Assembly (NCBI RefSeq): GCF_916619195.1
Contig: NZ_CAKAKL010000002.1
Coordinates: forward strand, 434,001 to 498,000
Length of the DNA stretch: 64,000 nucleotides
Direction of reading: 5' to 3'
Source: Inquilinus sp. Marseille-Q2685
GTDB lineage: Bacteria; Pseudomonadota; Alphaproteobacteria; DSM-16000; Inquilinaceae
The position numbers and the translations under genes were made by a program. Numbering within the stretch: the stretch's first letter is position 1; the number at the start of each line of letters is the position of its first letter. A model generated the notes under the pieces. It saw only the letters and a program-made list of their open reading frames with translations. It made no database searches and was not told the DNA's origin. Shown here in pieces: positions 1-8,784 of the stretch.

Positions 1-2896
1 CGGCCTCCGGCCGCGACGGGGTCAGCGGCCGGGTCGGGTCGGGCTCCGGCGGCGGCGGGCGGTGCAGCCAGTCCGGAGGCGGAGCCTCGGCCTCTAGGGA
101 AGGCGCAACCGTATCGGGCCCGGCCGGCCGGTCGGCCTGCGGCCGGTGCAGGCGCAGGCCTTCGCCGTCGACGCCGTCGATCGCCACCGTCGCGGCGTCC
201 GGCAGCGTCGCCAGACCGTCGCGGACCAGATGGTACCAGCAGCCCTCGGCCGGCTTGCCGCGCTCGGTGGCGTAGTGACCGCAGAGGTAGAGGCGGTCCT
301 CGGCCCGCGTCAGGGCGACATAGAGCAGGCGGCGGTATTCCTGGTCGCGGCGGTGGTCGGCGCGCTCCATCGCCTCGCGATAGACCGGCGGGCGGTCGGC
401 GGCGCGCGGCGCCCACAGCGGCACCGGCAGGGCCTCGTCGGGCCACAGGATCTTCTCCCCGGCCCGGGCGCCGCCGCGCGGCATGCCGACCAGGTCGGGC
501 AGGATCACGATCGGCGCCTGCAGGCCCTTCGACCCGTGCACGGTCATGATCCGCACCTGGCCGTCACCCTGCTCCTGCTCGCGCTTGACCTCGGTCTCGC
601 CGGTCTCCAGCCAGTGCAGGAAGCGCTGCAGCGACGGCGGCAGCTGCCGCTCGAAGCCCAGCGCCAGCGACAGGAACTCGTCCAGCGGGTCCTCCGCCTC
701 CGGCCCCAGCCGGCCCAGCATGGCCCGGCGGCCGGAGATCTCGTCGCCCGGGCAGGGCCGGGCCAGCACGCCGGAGAACAGCTCGAACGGCGCCTGGAAG
801 TCGACCCGGTCCAGGATCTCCGCCAGCCAGGCGCGGGCCGCCTTCACCGCCGGATCGGGCGACGCCGCCATCGCCGTCCACAGCGTGCCCGGCCGGCCAT
901 GGGCCAGGGCGAACAGCCGGTCGTCGTCGAACCCGATCAGCGGGCCCTTCAGCAGCTCGGCCAGGGACAGGTCGTCCTCCGGCAGCAGCAGGAAGCGGGC
1001 CAGCGCCATCAGGTCCATCACCGCCAGCTGCTCGGTCAGCACCATGCGGTCCATGCCGCCGACCGGGACATTGGCGGCCTTCAGCGCCCGCATCAGCTCG
1101 ACGAAGAAGCGGTTGCGGGTGCGCACCAGGATCAGCACGTCGCCGGGCCGGATCGGGCGGCCCTGGGACTCCAGGATCGCGCCGTCGCGCAGCCAGCCGG
1201 CGATCCGGGCCGCGATCAGCCGGGCCAGCCGCGCGCCGGGGTCGCTGATGCCGCGCTGCTCGGTCGGCGGCTCCCAGGCCGGCGGCTCGTCGCTCTCGCT
1301 CGGGCCCAGCAGCGGCCACAGCTCGACCAGCCCGCCATGCAGCCGCCGCCGCTCGGACACGAAATGGCGCGGCGGCTCCGGCGCCACCCCGTCCAGCGCC
1401 GGGCCGCGGGCGAAGACGGCGTCGACCAGCTCCAGCACGGCGGAGACGGAGCGGAACGAGGTCTCCAGCGGGATGGTGTGGAACGGCCGCTCGGCCTCGC
1501 GGCTGCGGCGGTCGAACAGGCCGTGCACGCGGCTGAACTCGGCCGGGTCGGCGCCCTGGAAGCTGAAGATCGACTGCTTCTCGTCGCCGACGACGAAGAC
1601 GGTGCGGTCGACATCCTCGCGGGCGCCCAGCCCGGCGAAGAACTCCGCCGTGAGCGCCTGGACCACGCGCCACTGTTCCGGGCTGGTGTCCTGCGCCTCG
1701 TCGATCAGCACGTGGTCGATGCCGCCGTCCAGCTTGAACAGCACCCAGGCGGACTTGCCCGGCCGCTCCAGCAGGTCGCCGGCCTGCAGGATCAGGTCGT
1801 CATAGTCCAGCAGGGTCCGCCGCGCCTTCTCCGCCCGGTAGCGCTCGATCAGCGCCGCGCCCAGGGTCAGCAGGGCGGCGGTGGCGTCGGCGGTCTCGGC
1901 GGCGCGCAGCCGCTCGGTCAGGGCCAGGATGCGGTCGGCCTCGGCCATCAGCGCGTCCAGCACGCCGGGCATGGCGGCGACGGCCTTGGTCGCCAGCGTC
2001 TTGTAGACCGTGCCCTCCTTGGTCAGGAAGGCGCGCAGATAGTCACCCCAGCGTCCGACGCGGCCGTCGGCGTTCTCCAGCCAGTTGGCGATAGCGGTGC
2101 CGCGGTCCTGGTCCTTGGTCGCGCTGCTGTTCAGCAGGGCATAGGCCGCGGCGCGCACCGCGTCGCAATCCAGGGCCGAATCGGCGCAGGCGTCGCGCAG
2201 CAGGCTGTCGGCGGTGGCGCCCGCGGGCAGGTCCAGCAGGGCGCGGATCTGCGCCACCAGCGGGGCCAGCCCGCCATGCTCGTCCAAGAGGCGGGTCAGC
2301 TGGCCGCGCTCGGCCACCAAAGCGCGCACGATCTCACTGAACTCGTCGGCACCGACCGAGGCGGCGACCCGGTCCACCGCCCAGCCCAGGTCGTCATCCG
2401 CCAGCACCTGGCGGCGCACCCGCTCCAGCATCTCGGCGGCGCTGCGGTCGTCGATCAGCTCGAATTGCGGTGGCAGCCCGGCCTCGACCGGGAAACGGCG
2501 CAGCAGCGACTGGCAGAAGCTGTGCACGGTCTGGATGCGCATGCCGCCGGGCACGTCCAGCACCCGGGCGAACAGGCGCCGCGCCTCGGTCTGCACCGCG
2601 GTCGTCGGCGGCGCGCCCATCAGGTCGGCCAAGGCCAGCTGCAGCGCGTCGTCCGGCATCGTCGCCCAGCGCGCCAGGGTGGCGGCGATGCGGTTGGCCA
2701 TCTCCGCCGCGGCGGCGCGGGTGAAGGTGATGCACAGGATGCGGTCGGGCGGCGTGCCGGCCAGCATCAGCCGCAGCACCCGGTCGGTCAGCACCTTGGT
2801 CTTGCCGGTGCCGGCCGAGGCGCCGACCCAGACCGAATGCTGGGGGTCGGAGGCACGGCGCTGCGTCGCCGTGGGATCAGGGCGGATCGCGCTCAT
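1..2896 (-). CDS. addA: AddA, ATP-dependent helicase/nuclease subunit A (partial, C-terminus off window)
   Basis: UvrD/Rep-type helicase subunit of AddAB, which processes double-strand DNA ends for RecA-dependent repair. The frame opens with ATG at 2896 and stays open to base 1 (about 965 codons). An N-terminal Q-motif region (TATQRRASDP) is followed by Walker A GASAGTGKTKVL and by motif Ia CITFTRAAAAEMA. The Walker B/DEAD-like motif LIDEAQDTSPEQW is read around 1690-1720. The last visible codons are Pro-rich, like the linker that precedes the RecB-type nuclease domain in AddA proteins, so that nuclease domain should lie just beyond the left edge. The start overlaps the addB stop as ATGA (2893-2896), which indicates translational coupling in tsaE-addB-addA. 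The gene is cut only by the window edge and shows no sign of being broken. Family assignment is firm. Confidence 0.95.
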   Translation of the reverse strand, partial: MSAIRPDPTATQRRASDPQHSVWVGASAGTGKTKVLTDRVLRLMLAGTPPDRILCITFTRAAAAEMANRIAATLARWATMPDDALQLALADLMGAPPTTAVQTEARRLFARVLDVPGGMRIQTVHSFCQSLLRRFPVEAGLPPQFELIDDRSAAEMLERVRRQVLADDDLGWAVDRVAASVGADEFSEIVRALVAERGQLTRLLDEHGGLAPLVAQIRALLDLPAGATADSLLRDACADSALDCDAVRAAAYALLNSSATKDQDRGTAIANWLENADGRVGRWGDYLRAFLTKEGTVYKTLATKAVAAMPGVLDALMAEADRILALTERLRAAETADATAALLTLGAALIERYRAEKARRTLLDYDDLILQAGDLLERPGKSAWVLFKLDGGIDHVLIDEAQDTSPEQWRVVQALTAEFFAGLGAREDVDRTVFVVGDEKQSIFSFQGADPAEFSRVHGLFDRRSREAERPFHTIPLETSFRSVSAVLELVDAVFARGPALDGVAPEPPRHFVSERRRLHGGLVELWPLLGPSESDEPPAWEPPTEQRGISDPGARLARLIAARIAGWLRDGAILESQGRPIRPGDVLILVRTRNRFFVELMRALKAANVPVGGMDRMVLTEQLAVMDLMALARFLLLPEDDLSLAELLKGPLIGFDDDRLFALAHGRPGTLWTAMAASPDPAVKAARAWLAEILDRVDFQAPFELFSGVLARPCPGDEISGRRAMLGRLGPEAEDPLDEFLSLALGFERQLPPSLQRFLHWLETGETEVKREQEQGDGQVRIMTVHGSKGLQAPIVILPDLVGMPRGGARAGEKILWPDEALPVPLWAPRAADRPPVYREAMERADHRRDQEYRRLLYVALTRAEDRLYLCGHYATERGKPAEGCWYHLVRDGLATLPDAATVAIDGVDGEGLRLHRPQADRPAGPDTVAPSLEAEAPPPDWLHRPPPPEPDPTRPLTPSRPEA

Positions 2897-5838
2897 CCCT
2901 CGCCCCCTCCCGCCGACCATTCCTTGTCCCGGGCCAGATGGGCGTAGTCGGAGAAGCGCGGCGCCAGGCCGCGCGGCTGGGACAGATACGGCGTCTCCGG
3001 CAGGTCGAAGCGGGCGATCAGCCCCATCAGCCCGCCCAGCGCCTGGTCGGCCAGGGCGGCGAGGTCGCCCTCGGCCGGCTTCACCGGCTTGATCTCGCCG
3101 GCCGTGGCGGCGCCGGACAGGCGCCAATGCTCCAGCCCGGCCACCGGCACGCCCTCGGGCACGCCGGGGAAGCCGCCGTCGCGGATCATCATCGCCTCCA
3201 ACGGCAGCTGCGGCTGGTGGCCGGCCAGGATCTGCTCGTTCGACGGCACCACGCCGGTCTTGTAGTCGACCACCACCAGCCCGTCCGGTCCCCGGTCGAT
3301 GCGGTCGGCGACGCCGGACAGGGCGAAGGGCCCGCCCGGGGCGGGCAGGGTGACCAGCCCCTTCTGCTCGGTCAGGATGGCGCGCCGCCCGGCCGCACGC
3401 AGCCGTGCCTCGGTCTCGACGAACCAGGCGGCGATGCGGGCGAAGCGCGGCCACCAGAAAGTGCGGATGTCCGGACCCGGCGGCAGCCTGGCGAACTCCG
3501 CCCGGCCCAGCGCCAGCAGCCGGTCCAGCGCGTCCGGCGGCAGCGTGTCGGGATGGGCCTGCAGGAAGGCGGCCAAAGCGGCATGGATCGCGGTGCCGCG
3601 CTCCGACGCCCCGGGCTCGGCCTCGATCGGGTCCAGCGGCGAGAGATTCAGCACCATCCGGGCGTAGATGGCATAGGGATCCTGCATCCAGACCGAGATC
3701 TGGGTGACCGACAGGCGCCGCGGCCGGGCCGCGACCGGCGGCTTCGGCCGGGGCGGCGCCACCGGCCGCACCGCCTCCGGCTCGTCGATGTGGCGGGCCA
3801 AGGCGCGCCAGTCGCGCGCCGGCGGCGCCAGGGCCAGCCCGGCGCCGTCCAGCACCGCCTGCAGCCGCAAGAGCCAGCGCGACGGCACGGTCGGCGTGCC
3901 CTCCACCTTCTCCGCCCGGGTCAGGATGACCTCGGCGCCGGCGGCGGCCTGGGCGAAGTCGTTGGCGGCCAGGCCGATCCGCCGCTCCGGCGCCGGCAGG
4001 CCGAACTGCCGCCGCATCGGCCGCGACAGCCAGGGGTCGGCGGCGGGCGCGGCCGGCCAGGTGCCCTCGTTTAGCCCGCCCAGCACGATGCGGTCGAACC
4101 GCGCCATCCGCGCCTCGACCGGGCCCAGGATCGCCAGCCGCGGGTGCCGGCCCCAGCGCGGCCGCACCACCGCTCCGTCCATCATCGCCTCGAACAGTCC
4201 GGGCCAGTCCTGGCCGGGGATCGCCGGGAAGCCGTCGAAGCCGGCCAGCAGCTCGTCCATCAGGGTCTGCGCCGCCTCGCCGTCCTCGGCCCGCCACAGC
4301 CGGGCCGGGCCGGGCTCGGCATCGGTGGCGGCCAGGGCCTCGGCGCATTCGATGTGCAGCCGCAGCAGCTCGGCCGGGGACTGTGACTCCTCGCGCACCG
4401 CGGCGACGAAGGGGCCGAGGATGCCGCCCACCTTGTCCAGCCAGCCGGCCAGCGCCGGGCCGCCGCCGCCGGCGGCCAGCGCCGCCTTCAGGCCGGCGAT
4501 GCCCGGCTCCGGCGCCGGGCCGCGCAGCACCTCGCGCTCGAGCCGCCGCAGCGCCTCGCGGAACAAGCCGATCGGCTCACCGCCGGCCGCCAGCGGGTGC
4601 TTCAGCAGCGCCAGCACCGACAGCGGCGAGGCGTCGCGGAAGGCGACGTCGCCGGCCAGCCGCAGATAGGCGCCGACCGGAGTGTCGGCCAGCGGCCGGC
4701 CGGCCGAATCGTCGACCGCCACCTGCCAGCGGGTGAGGTGGGCCGCCACCCGGCGGGCCAGGTCGCGGTCCGGCGTTACCAGCGCGGCGGTGCGGCCGGG
4801 CGTCTCCAGCACCTCGCGCAGCAGCAGGGCGATCACGCCCGCCTCCTCCTGCGCCGTGGCGCAGTCGATCCGGGCGAGGCCGGCCAGCGCCGCGGCGTCC
4901 AGCCCGGCCGGGCTGCGCCAGGCGTCGGTGGTGGCGGCGGGCCGCATCACCTCGCGCAGCAGCACCGTGCGGTCGGGACCGCCCGGGCCCGGGGCGGGCC
5001 AGTCGGCGACCGCCGTCCGGTCGACGCCCAGCCCCTCCAGCATCCGCTTCAGCGGCTGCTGCGGGTGGCCGTCGTCGAGCTGATCCCAGCTCTCGCCGTC
5101 CATGCCCCGGTCCAGCCCGGGCAGCACCAGCGCGCCCTGCGGCAGCGACGCGACGACGCGCAGCAGCTCGATCTCGGCCGGGTTGGTGCCCAAGAGGCCG
5201 GCGGCGATCACCGGGGCAGCCGGCGGCGCGGCCTTCCACGCCTCGGCCTGGGCCAGGGTCAGCCGGCTGCGCCATTCGGCGGGGTCCAGGGCGTCGCGCT
5301 CGCGCAGCACCTCGGGCCAGGTCTCGGTGACGATTCGCAGGAAGCGCAGCGTCTCCTGCCAATGCTCGGCCAGCTCTTCCGGCACCAGCCCGTCCAGCCG
5401 GTCGAAGCCGAGTCCCTCGGCCTGCACCTCGTCCAGCAGCCGGGCCAGCGCCGCCGCCAGATGCATCGCCTGGTCGGCGCCCACCTCCTGATCCCGGCGC
5501 GCCAGGACCAGCTGCGCCAGCAGGATCTGCCGCTGCCGGGGCGCGATCGCCGGCGGCAGGTCCAGTGCCTCGGCCACCGCCGGGGTCTCGCCCGCCGCCA
5601 GGCCCAGCGCATCGGCGTCGATGTCGCCGACCGGCAGCAGCCGGGGCAGCAGCAGGGGTTTGCCCTCCGCCGCGCGCAGGAAGGCGTCGCGCAGCGTGGT
5701 CCCGGCCCTGCGGCCCGGCAGCAGCACGGTCATGGCGCCCAGCGCCAGCGGGTCGCCCGCCGCTTGCGCCAGCAGGCCGCGGGCCAGGGCGTCGGCGACG
5801 CCGCCGCCGGCCGCGATCGTGTACACGCGCGCGGTCAT
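2893..5838 (-). CDS. addB: AddB, double-strand break repair nuclease/helicase-like subunit B
   Basis: Partner of AddA in end resection, 981 aa, of the alphaproteobacterial AddB type. The N-terminus (MTARVYTIAAGGG) leads to LLPGRRAGTTLRDAFLR, the usual alphaproteobacterial replacement for a classical P-loop. Near the C-terminus, GVADRIDRG followed by VVVDYKTG and then QLPLEAMMI is a RecB-type PD-(D/E)XK nuclease motif set. ATG at 5838 was chosen because it overlaps the tsaE stop in ATGA (5835-5838), and the gene ends in the same kind of overlap with addA. From memory, many alphaproteobacteria carry a sugar nucleotidyltransferase and a phosphotransferase between tsaE and addB; here those two are absent and the genes are fused head to tail. 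Assignment is firm. Confidence 0.95.
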   Translation of the reverse strand: MTARVYTIAAGGGVADALARGLLAQAAGDPLALGAMTVLLPGRRAGTTLRDAFLRAAEGKPLLLPRLLPVGDIDADALGLAAGETPAVAEALDLPPAIAPRQRQILLAQLVLARRDQEVGADQAMHLAAALARLLDEVQAEGLGFDRLDGLVPEELAEHWQETLRFLRIVTETWPEVLRERDALDPAEWRSRLTLAQAEAWKAAPPAAPVIAAGLLGTNPAEIELLRVVASLPQGALVLPGLDRGMDGESWDQLDDGHPQQPLKRMLEGLGVDRTAVADWPAPGPGGPDRTVLLREVMRPAATTDAWRSPAGLDAAALAGLARIDCATAQEEAGVIALLLREVLETPGRTAALVTPDRDLARRVAAHLTRWQVAVDDSAGRPLADTPVGAYLRLAGDVAFRDASPLSVLALLKHPLAAGGEPIGLFREALRRLEREVLRGPAPEPGIAGLKAALAAGGGGPALAGWLDKVGGILGPFVAAVREESQSPAELLRLHIECAEALAATDAEPGPARLWRAEDGEAAQTLMDELLAGFDGFPAIPGQDWPGLFEAMMDGAVVRPRWGRHPRLAILGPVEARMARFDRIVLGGLNEGTWPAAPAADPWLSRPMRRQFGLPAPERRIGLAANDFAQAAAGAEVILTRAEKVEGTPTVPSRWLLRLQAVLDGAGLALAPPARDWRALARHIDEPEAVRPVAPPRPKPPVAARPRRLSVTQISVWMQDPYAIYARMVLNLSPLDPIEAEPGASERGTAIHAALAAFLQAHPDTLPPDALDRLLALGRAEFARLPPGPDIRTFWWPRFARIAAWFVETEARLRAAGRRAILTEQKGLVTLPAPGGPFALSGVADRIDRGPDGLVVVDYKTGVVPSNEQILAGHQPQLPLEAMMIRDGGFPGVPEGVPVAGLEHWRLSGAATAGEIKPVKPAEGDLAALADQALGGLMGLIARFDLPETPYLSQPRGLAPRFSDYAHLARDKEWSAGGGEG

Positions 5839-6305
5839 GCGCCCTCGCGCAGGGCCCGCGCCAGGGCCGCGCCGCGGCCGCCCAGGCCGGTGACGGTGGC
5901 GATGCGCCCGTCGGCCGGGCCGTGGGACAGCTCGATCTTCAGCCGGTCGGCGGGGACCAGCGGGCCCAGCCGGTCCGGCCATTCCACCAGGCAGATGCCC
6001 AGCCGCGCCTCGTCCCAGCCCAGCTCCAGCACCTCCTCCGGCGCTGCCAGCCGGTACAGGTCGAAATGCCACAGCAGGCCGGCCGGCAGGTCGTAGGACT
6101 GGACCAGGGTGAAGGTCGGGCTCGGCACCTCGAGCTCCGGCTCGCCCGCGGCGGTGCGGATCAGGGCCCGGGCCAGGAAGGACTTGCCGGCGCCGAGGTC
6201 GCCGGCCAGGAGAACGATGTCGCCGGGCCGCAACAGCGCCGCCAGGCACGCCGCCAGGGCTTCGGTCGCGGCTTCGTCCGGCAGGTCGAGGGTGAATCGG
6301 AACAT
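5835..6305 (-). CDS. tsaE: TsaE, tRNA threonylcarbamoyladenosine biosynthesis ATPase
   Basis: P-loop ATPase of the TsaBDE complex that makes t6A37 on ANN-decoding tRNAs. The protein is 156 aa, typical for the family. Walker A is GDLGAGKS, followed by the family signature SPTFTLVQSY and by WHFDLYRL and EWPDRLG, all characteristic of TsaE. The frame extends 18 codons further upstream (to 6359), but the conserved family N-terminus begins at MFRFTLDLPDE, so 6305 is preferred. It is the first gene of a minus-strand set coupled by ATGA overlaps to addB and addA. Divergently placed at 6404 is the ferredoxin-NADP reductase gene, leaving about 98 bp to hold both promoters. Confidence 0.94.
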   Translation of the reverse strand: MFRFTLDLPDEAATEALAACLAALLRPGDIVLLAGDLGAGKSFLARALIRTAAGEPELEVPSPTFTLVQSYDLPAGLLWHFDLYRLAAPEEVLELGWDEARLGICLVEWPDRLGPLVPADRLKIELSHGPADGRIATVTGLGGRGAALARALREGA

Positions 6306-6403
6306 CGGCCGATTGTTCGCACAGCCCGTCCGTTGCGTCACCCCCGTGCACGGCGGCACGGAACCGGCTATCCCTGGGGAGTCTGGATCACCGGAGGACC
6401 ACC

Positions 6404-7420
6404 ATGCCGACCCCGCACCGCACCGACGTCGCCATCATCGGGGCCGGCCCGGTCGGGCTGTTCGCGGTGTTCGAATGCGGCATGCTGAAGATGAAATGCC
6501 ACGTCGTTGACGTGCTGGACGTCCAGGGCGGGCAATGCGCCGCCCTCTATCCGGAGAAGCCGATCTACGACATCCCCGGCCAGCCGCGGATCGAGGCGGC
6601 GGAGCTGATCGACCGGCTGGTGGCGCAGGCCGCGCCCTTCGCCCCGGTCTACCATCTCGGCCAGCGGGTCGAGACCCTGGCGCGGCAGCCGGACGGCCGC
6701 TGGCTGGTCGGCACCAGCGCCGGCACGCAGATCGACGCCGCGGCGGTGATCGTCGCCGCCGGGGTCGGCGCCTTCGGCCCGAATCGGCCGCCGCTGGCCG
6801 GGATCGAGGCCTATGAGAACACCTCGGTCTTCTACATGGTGACGCGGAAGGAGGCGCTGCGCGGCAAGCGGGTGGTGGTGGCCGGCGGCGGCGACAGCGC
6901 GCTGGACTGGTCGATCCTGCTGGCCGACATCGCCGCCAAGGTCATGGTGGTGCACCGGCGCGACAAGTTCCGCGGCGCGCCGGACAGCGTGGCCAAGCTG
7001 CACGCCCTGGCGGAGGCCGGGACGATCGAGTTGGTCACGCCCTACCAGCTGCACGGGCTGGAGGGGGCAGGCGGGCAGCTCTCCGCCGTCACCGTGGCGA
7101 CGCTGGACGGCGAGGTGCGGCGGCTCGACGCCGACGTGCTGCTGCCCTTCTTCGGCCTGTCGATGAATCTGGGGCCGATCGCGGAGTGGGGCCTGGCGCT
7201 GGACCGGAACCACATCGCCATCGACCAGGCGACGGCGGCGACCAGCGCGCCCGGCATCTTCGCGGTCGGCGACATCGCCACCTATCCGCACAAGCTGAAG
7301 CTGATCCTGACCGGCTTCGCCGAGGCCGCCTCCGCCGCCCACGCCATCCACCCGCTCGCCCATCCGGGCGAGGTGCTGCATTTCGAGTATTCGACCACGT
7401 CCGGGGTGCCGTCGGCTTGA
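6404..7420 (+). CDS. Ferredoxin--NADP(+) reductase, thioredoxin-reductase-like type
   Basis: FAD/NADPH flavoprotein of 338 aa. The FAD Rossmann motif GAGPVG is at 13-18, the second NADPH-binding motif GGGDSA at 151-156, and the C-terminal FAD motif FAVGDIATYP lies near 285-295. The CxxC redox pair of thioredoxin reductase is absent from the NADPH domain, which separates this group (TrxR-like ferredoxin/flavodoxin-NADP reductases, YumC type) from true TrxB. The early motif QGGQCAALYPEKPIYDIPG is diagnostic of the group. A strong Shine-Dalgarno, GGAGGACC, precedes the ATG. It probably supplies reduced ferredoxin in the cytosol; FdxA, encoded at 41464 in this window, is one possible partner, but that is inference. 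It ends one base before the convergent LysE-family gene. Confidence 0.92.
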   Translation: MPTPHRTDVAIIGAGPVGLFAVFECGMLKMKCHVVDVLDVQGGQCAALYPEKPIYDIPGQPRIEAAELIDRLVAQAAPFAPVYHLGQRVETLARQPDGRWLVGTSAGTQIDAAAVIVAAGVGAFGPNRPPLAGIEAYENTSVFYMVTRKEALRGKRVVVAGGGDSALDWSILLADIAAKVMVVHRRDKFRGAPDSVAKLHALAEAGTIELVTPYQLHGLEGAGGQLSAVTVATLDGEVRRLDADVLLPFFGLSMNLGPIAEWGLALDRNHIAIDQATAATSAPGIFAVGDIATYPHKLKLILTGFAEAASAAHAIHPLAHPGEVLHFEYSTTSGVPSA

Positions 7421-7421
7421 G

Positions 7422-8027
7422 TCAGCCGATCAGCTCCGCCGCGATCGGGTACAGCGAGGCGACCAGCAGCAGGGCCATGCCGACATTGAAGGCGCGGACC
7501 GCGGCGGGGGCGTGCAGCACCCGGCGCAGCGCCGTGCCGAACAGGGCCCAGCAGCCGACGCTGGGCAGGTTCACCAGCCCGAACACCACGGTGACGATCG
7601 CCAGGTTGCCCAGGAATCCCGCCTGCGGCGTGTAGGTGGCGATGGCGCCGACCGCCATCACCCAGGCCTTGGGGTTGACCCATTGGAACGCCGCGGCCTC
7701 CAGGAAGGTCATCGGCCGTCCGGCCTCGCCGCCGGCGGCAATTGGCCCGGAGCGCGCGATCTTCCAGGCGAGAACCAGCAGATAGGCGGCGCCGCCGTAT
7801 TTCAACAGCTCGTACAGCAGCGGCCAGGCGGCGAAGGCGGCGCCCAGCCCCAGCCCGACCGCCGCCACCATCACCGTGAAGCCGGCGGCGATGCCGACCA
7901 TGTGCGGCACCGTGCGGCGGAAGCCGAAGCTGAGGCCGGAGGCGGTCAGCATGATGTTGTTCGGCCCCGGCGTGATCGAGGTGACGAAGGCGAACAGGAC
8001 GAAGGAGGAGAGCAGCTCGGGCGTCAT
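7422..8027 (-). CDS. LysE/RhtB-family amino-acid exporter
   Basis: Small inner-membrane exporter of 201 aa. It has the family signature ITPGPNNIML near residues 20-28 and about six hydrophobic segments, including VGIAAGFTVMVAAVGLGLG and the C-terminal ALLLVASLYPIAAELIG. ATG at 8027 starts the conserved MTPELLSSF N-terminus; the frame is open another 26 codons upstream, but that extension is not family-like. The gene is divergent from a YheO/DauR-type regulator at 8151, with two short inverted repeats between them. A PLP aminotransferase follows the regulator. The arrangement suggests inducible export or detoxification of an amino acid. The substrate cannot be told from sequence. Confidence 0.9.
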   Translation of the reverse strand: MTPELLSSFVLFAFVTSITPGPNNIMLTASGLSFGFRRTVPHMVGIAAGFTVMVAAVGLGLGAAFAAWPLLYELLKYGGAAYLLVLAWKIARSGPIAAGGEAGRPMTFLEAAAFQWVNPKAWVMAVGAIATYTPQAGFLGNLAIVTVVFGLVNLPSVGCWALFGTALRRVLHAPAAVRAFNVGMALLLVASLYPIAAELIG

Positions 8028-8069
8028 AGCAGCAGGATGGCGCGGCTGCAGAATTGGTACAATCAGAAC

Positions 8070-8084
8070 ATTGTCTCGAACAAT
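8070..8084. promoter_or_regulatory. Inverted repeat, operator candidate in LysE/regulator gap
   Basis: ATTGT-N5-ACAAT, perfect 5-bp arms, in the AT-richer gap between the divergent LysE-family exporter and the YheO-type regulator. It lies 43 bp upstream of the exporter start, where a repressor or activator would act. A related half-site (TGTCT/AGACA) recurs at 8130-8144. Prediction from symmetry and position only. Confidence 0.4.
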
Positions 8085-8129
8085 CCCGCGATGGAACGGG
8101 ATCAATCTTCATGCTAGACTCATATAAAC

Positions 8130-8144
8130 TGTCTGATTTAGACA
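8130..8144. promoter_or_regulatory. Inverted repeat next to regulator start, autoregulatory operator candidate
   Basis: TGTCT-GATTT-AGACA, perfect 5-bp arms, ending six bases before the ATG of the YheO/DauR-type regulator (8151). The sequence around it (CATATAAACT) is AT-rich and could include a -10 element. No Shine-Dalgarno sequence precedes the ATG, so the mRNA may be leaderless or may start further downstream. A bound protein here would cover the start region. Confidence 0.45.
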
Positions 8145-8150
8145 ATTTGT

Positions 8151-8774
8151 ATGACATGGTCTTCCCGATACGACGCGATTGCCGAAGCGATCGCCGCCCT
8201 GCTCGGCCCCGAAGCCGAGGTGGTGCTGCACGATCTCGCCACCGACACGATCCTGCGGATCGTCAACCCGCTGTCGCGCCGCGAGGCCGGCGACCCATCG
8301 TTGCTGGACCTGGAGGAGGGCGACCTGGCGCCCGGCCGCAGCGTGCTCGGCCCCTATGAGAAGGCCGGGCCGTCCGGTGACCGGATCCGCTCGGTCAGCG
8401 CCGTGCTGCCGGGCGATGACGGCCGGCCCGCCGGGCTGCTCTGCGTCAATCTCGGGCTCGGACGCGTCGACGCCGCGGCCCGCCTGCTGGCCGGGCTGTT
8501 CCCGCCGCCCGCGCCGCGGCCGGAGCCGCTGTTCCGCCGCGACTGGCGCGAGGCGATCAACCTGATCCTGCGCGACCGCCTGGCCGCTGCGGGCCTGTCC
8601 GCCGATCGGCTCGACCGCGCCGGGCGCATCGCCCTGGTCGCCGCGATCGATGCCGAAGGCCTGTTGGAGATGCGTCACGCCGCGGCCTATGTCGCGGCCC
8701 AGCTCGGCATCTCCCGCGCCACCCTTTACGCCGACCGGGCCGCGGCCCGGGCCCGGTCTCAAGCTGCCGCCTGA
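8151..8774 (+). CDS. YheO/DauR-type transcriptional regulator (PAS + HTH)
   Basis: 207-aa regulator. The N-terminal half (about 8-115) matches the YheO-like PAS fold, with EVVLHDLATDTILRIVNPLS and a GLLCVNLGLG segment. The C-terminal 60 residues form an HTH_22-type helix-turn-helix ending in AAYVAAQLGISRATLYADR. This is the architecture of DauR (D-arginine utilization regulator) and its relatives, which sense amino acids or derived metabolites. It is divergent from the LysE-family exporter and its stop codon overlaps the Shine-Dalgarno of the aminotransferase (CTGAGGAG), so regulator and enzyme are probably co-transcribed. ATG at 8151 is the first in-frame start but has no clear ribosome-binding site. 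Confidence 0.85.
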   Translation: MTWSSRYDAIAEAIAALLGPEAEVVLHDLATDTILRIVNPLSRREAGDPSLLDLEEGDLAPGRSVLGPYEKAGPSGDRIRSVSAVLPGDDGRPAGLLCVNLGLGRVDAAARLLAGLFPPPAPRPEPLFRRDWREAINLILRDRLAAAGLSADRLDRAGRIALVAAIDAEGLLEMRHAAAYVAAQLGISRATLYADRAAARARSQAAA

Positions 8775-8784
8775 GGAGTTCCCG

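Noticed and set aside
146-2947. Long open frame on the plus strand across addA (about 930 codons)
   Set aside because: It is antisense to addA, has Gln/Arg/Ala-rich low-complexity translation with no family motifs, and is an artefact of high GC. The minus-strand frame shows all helicase motifs.
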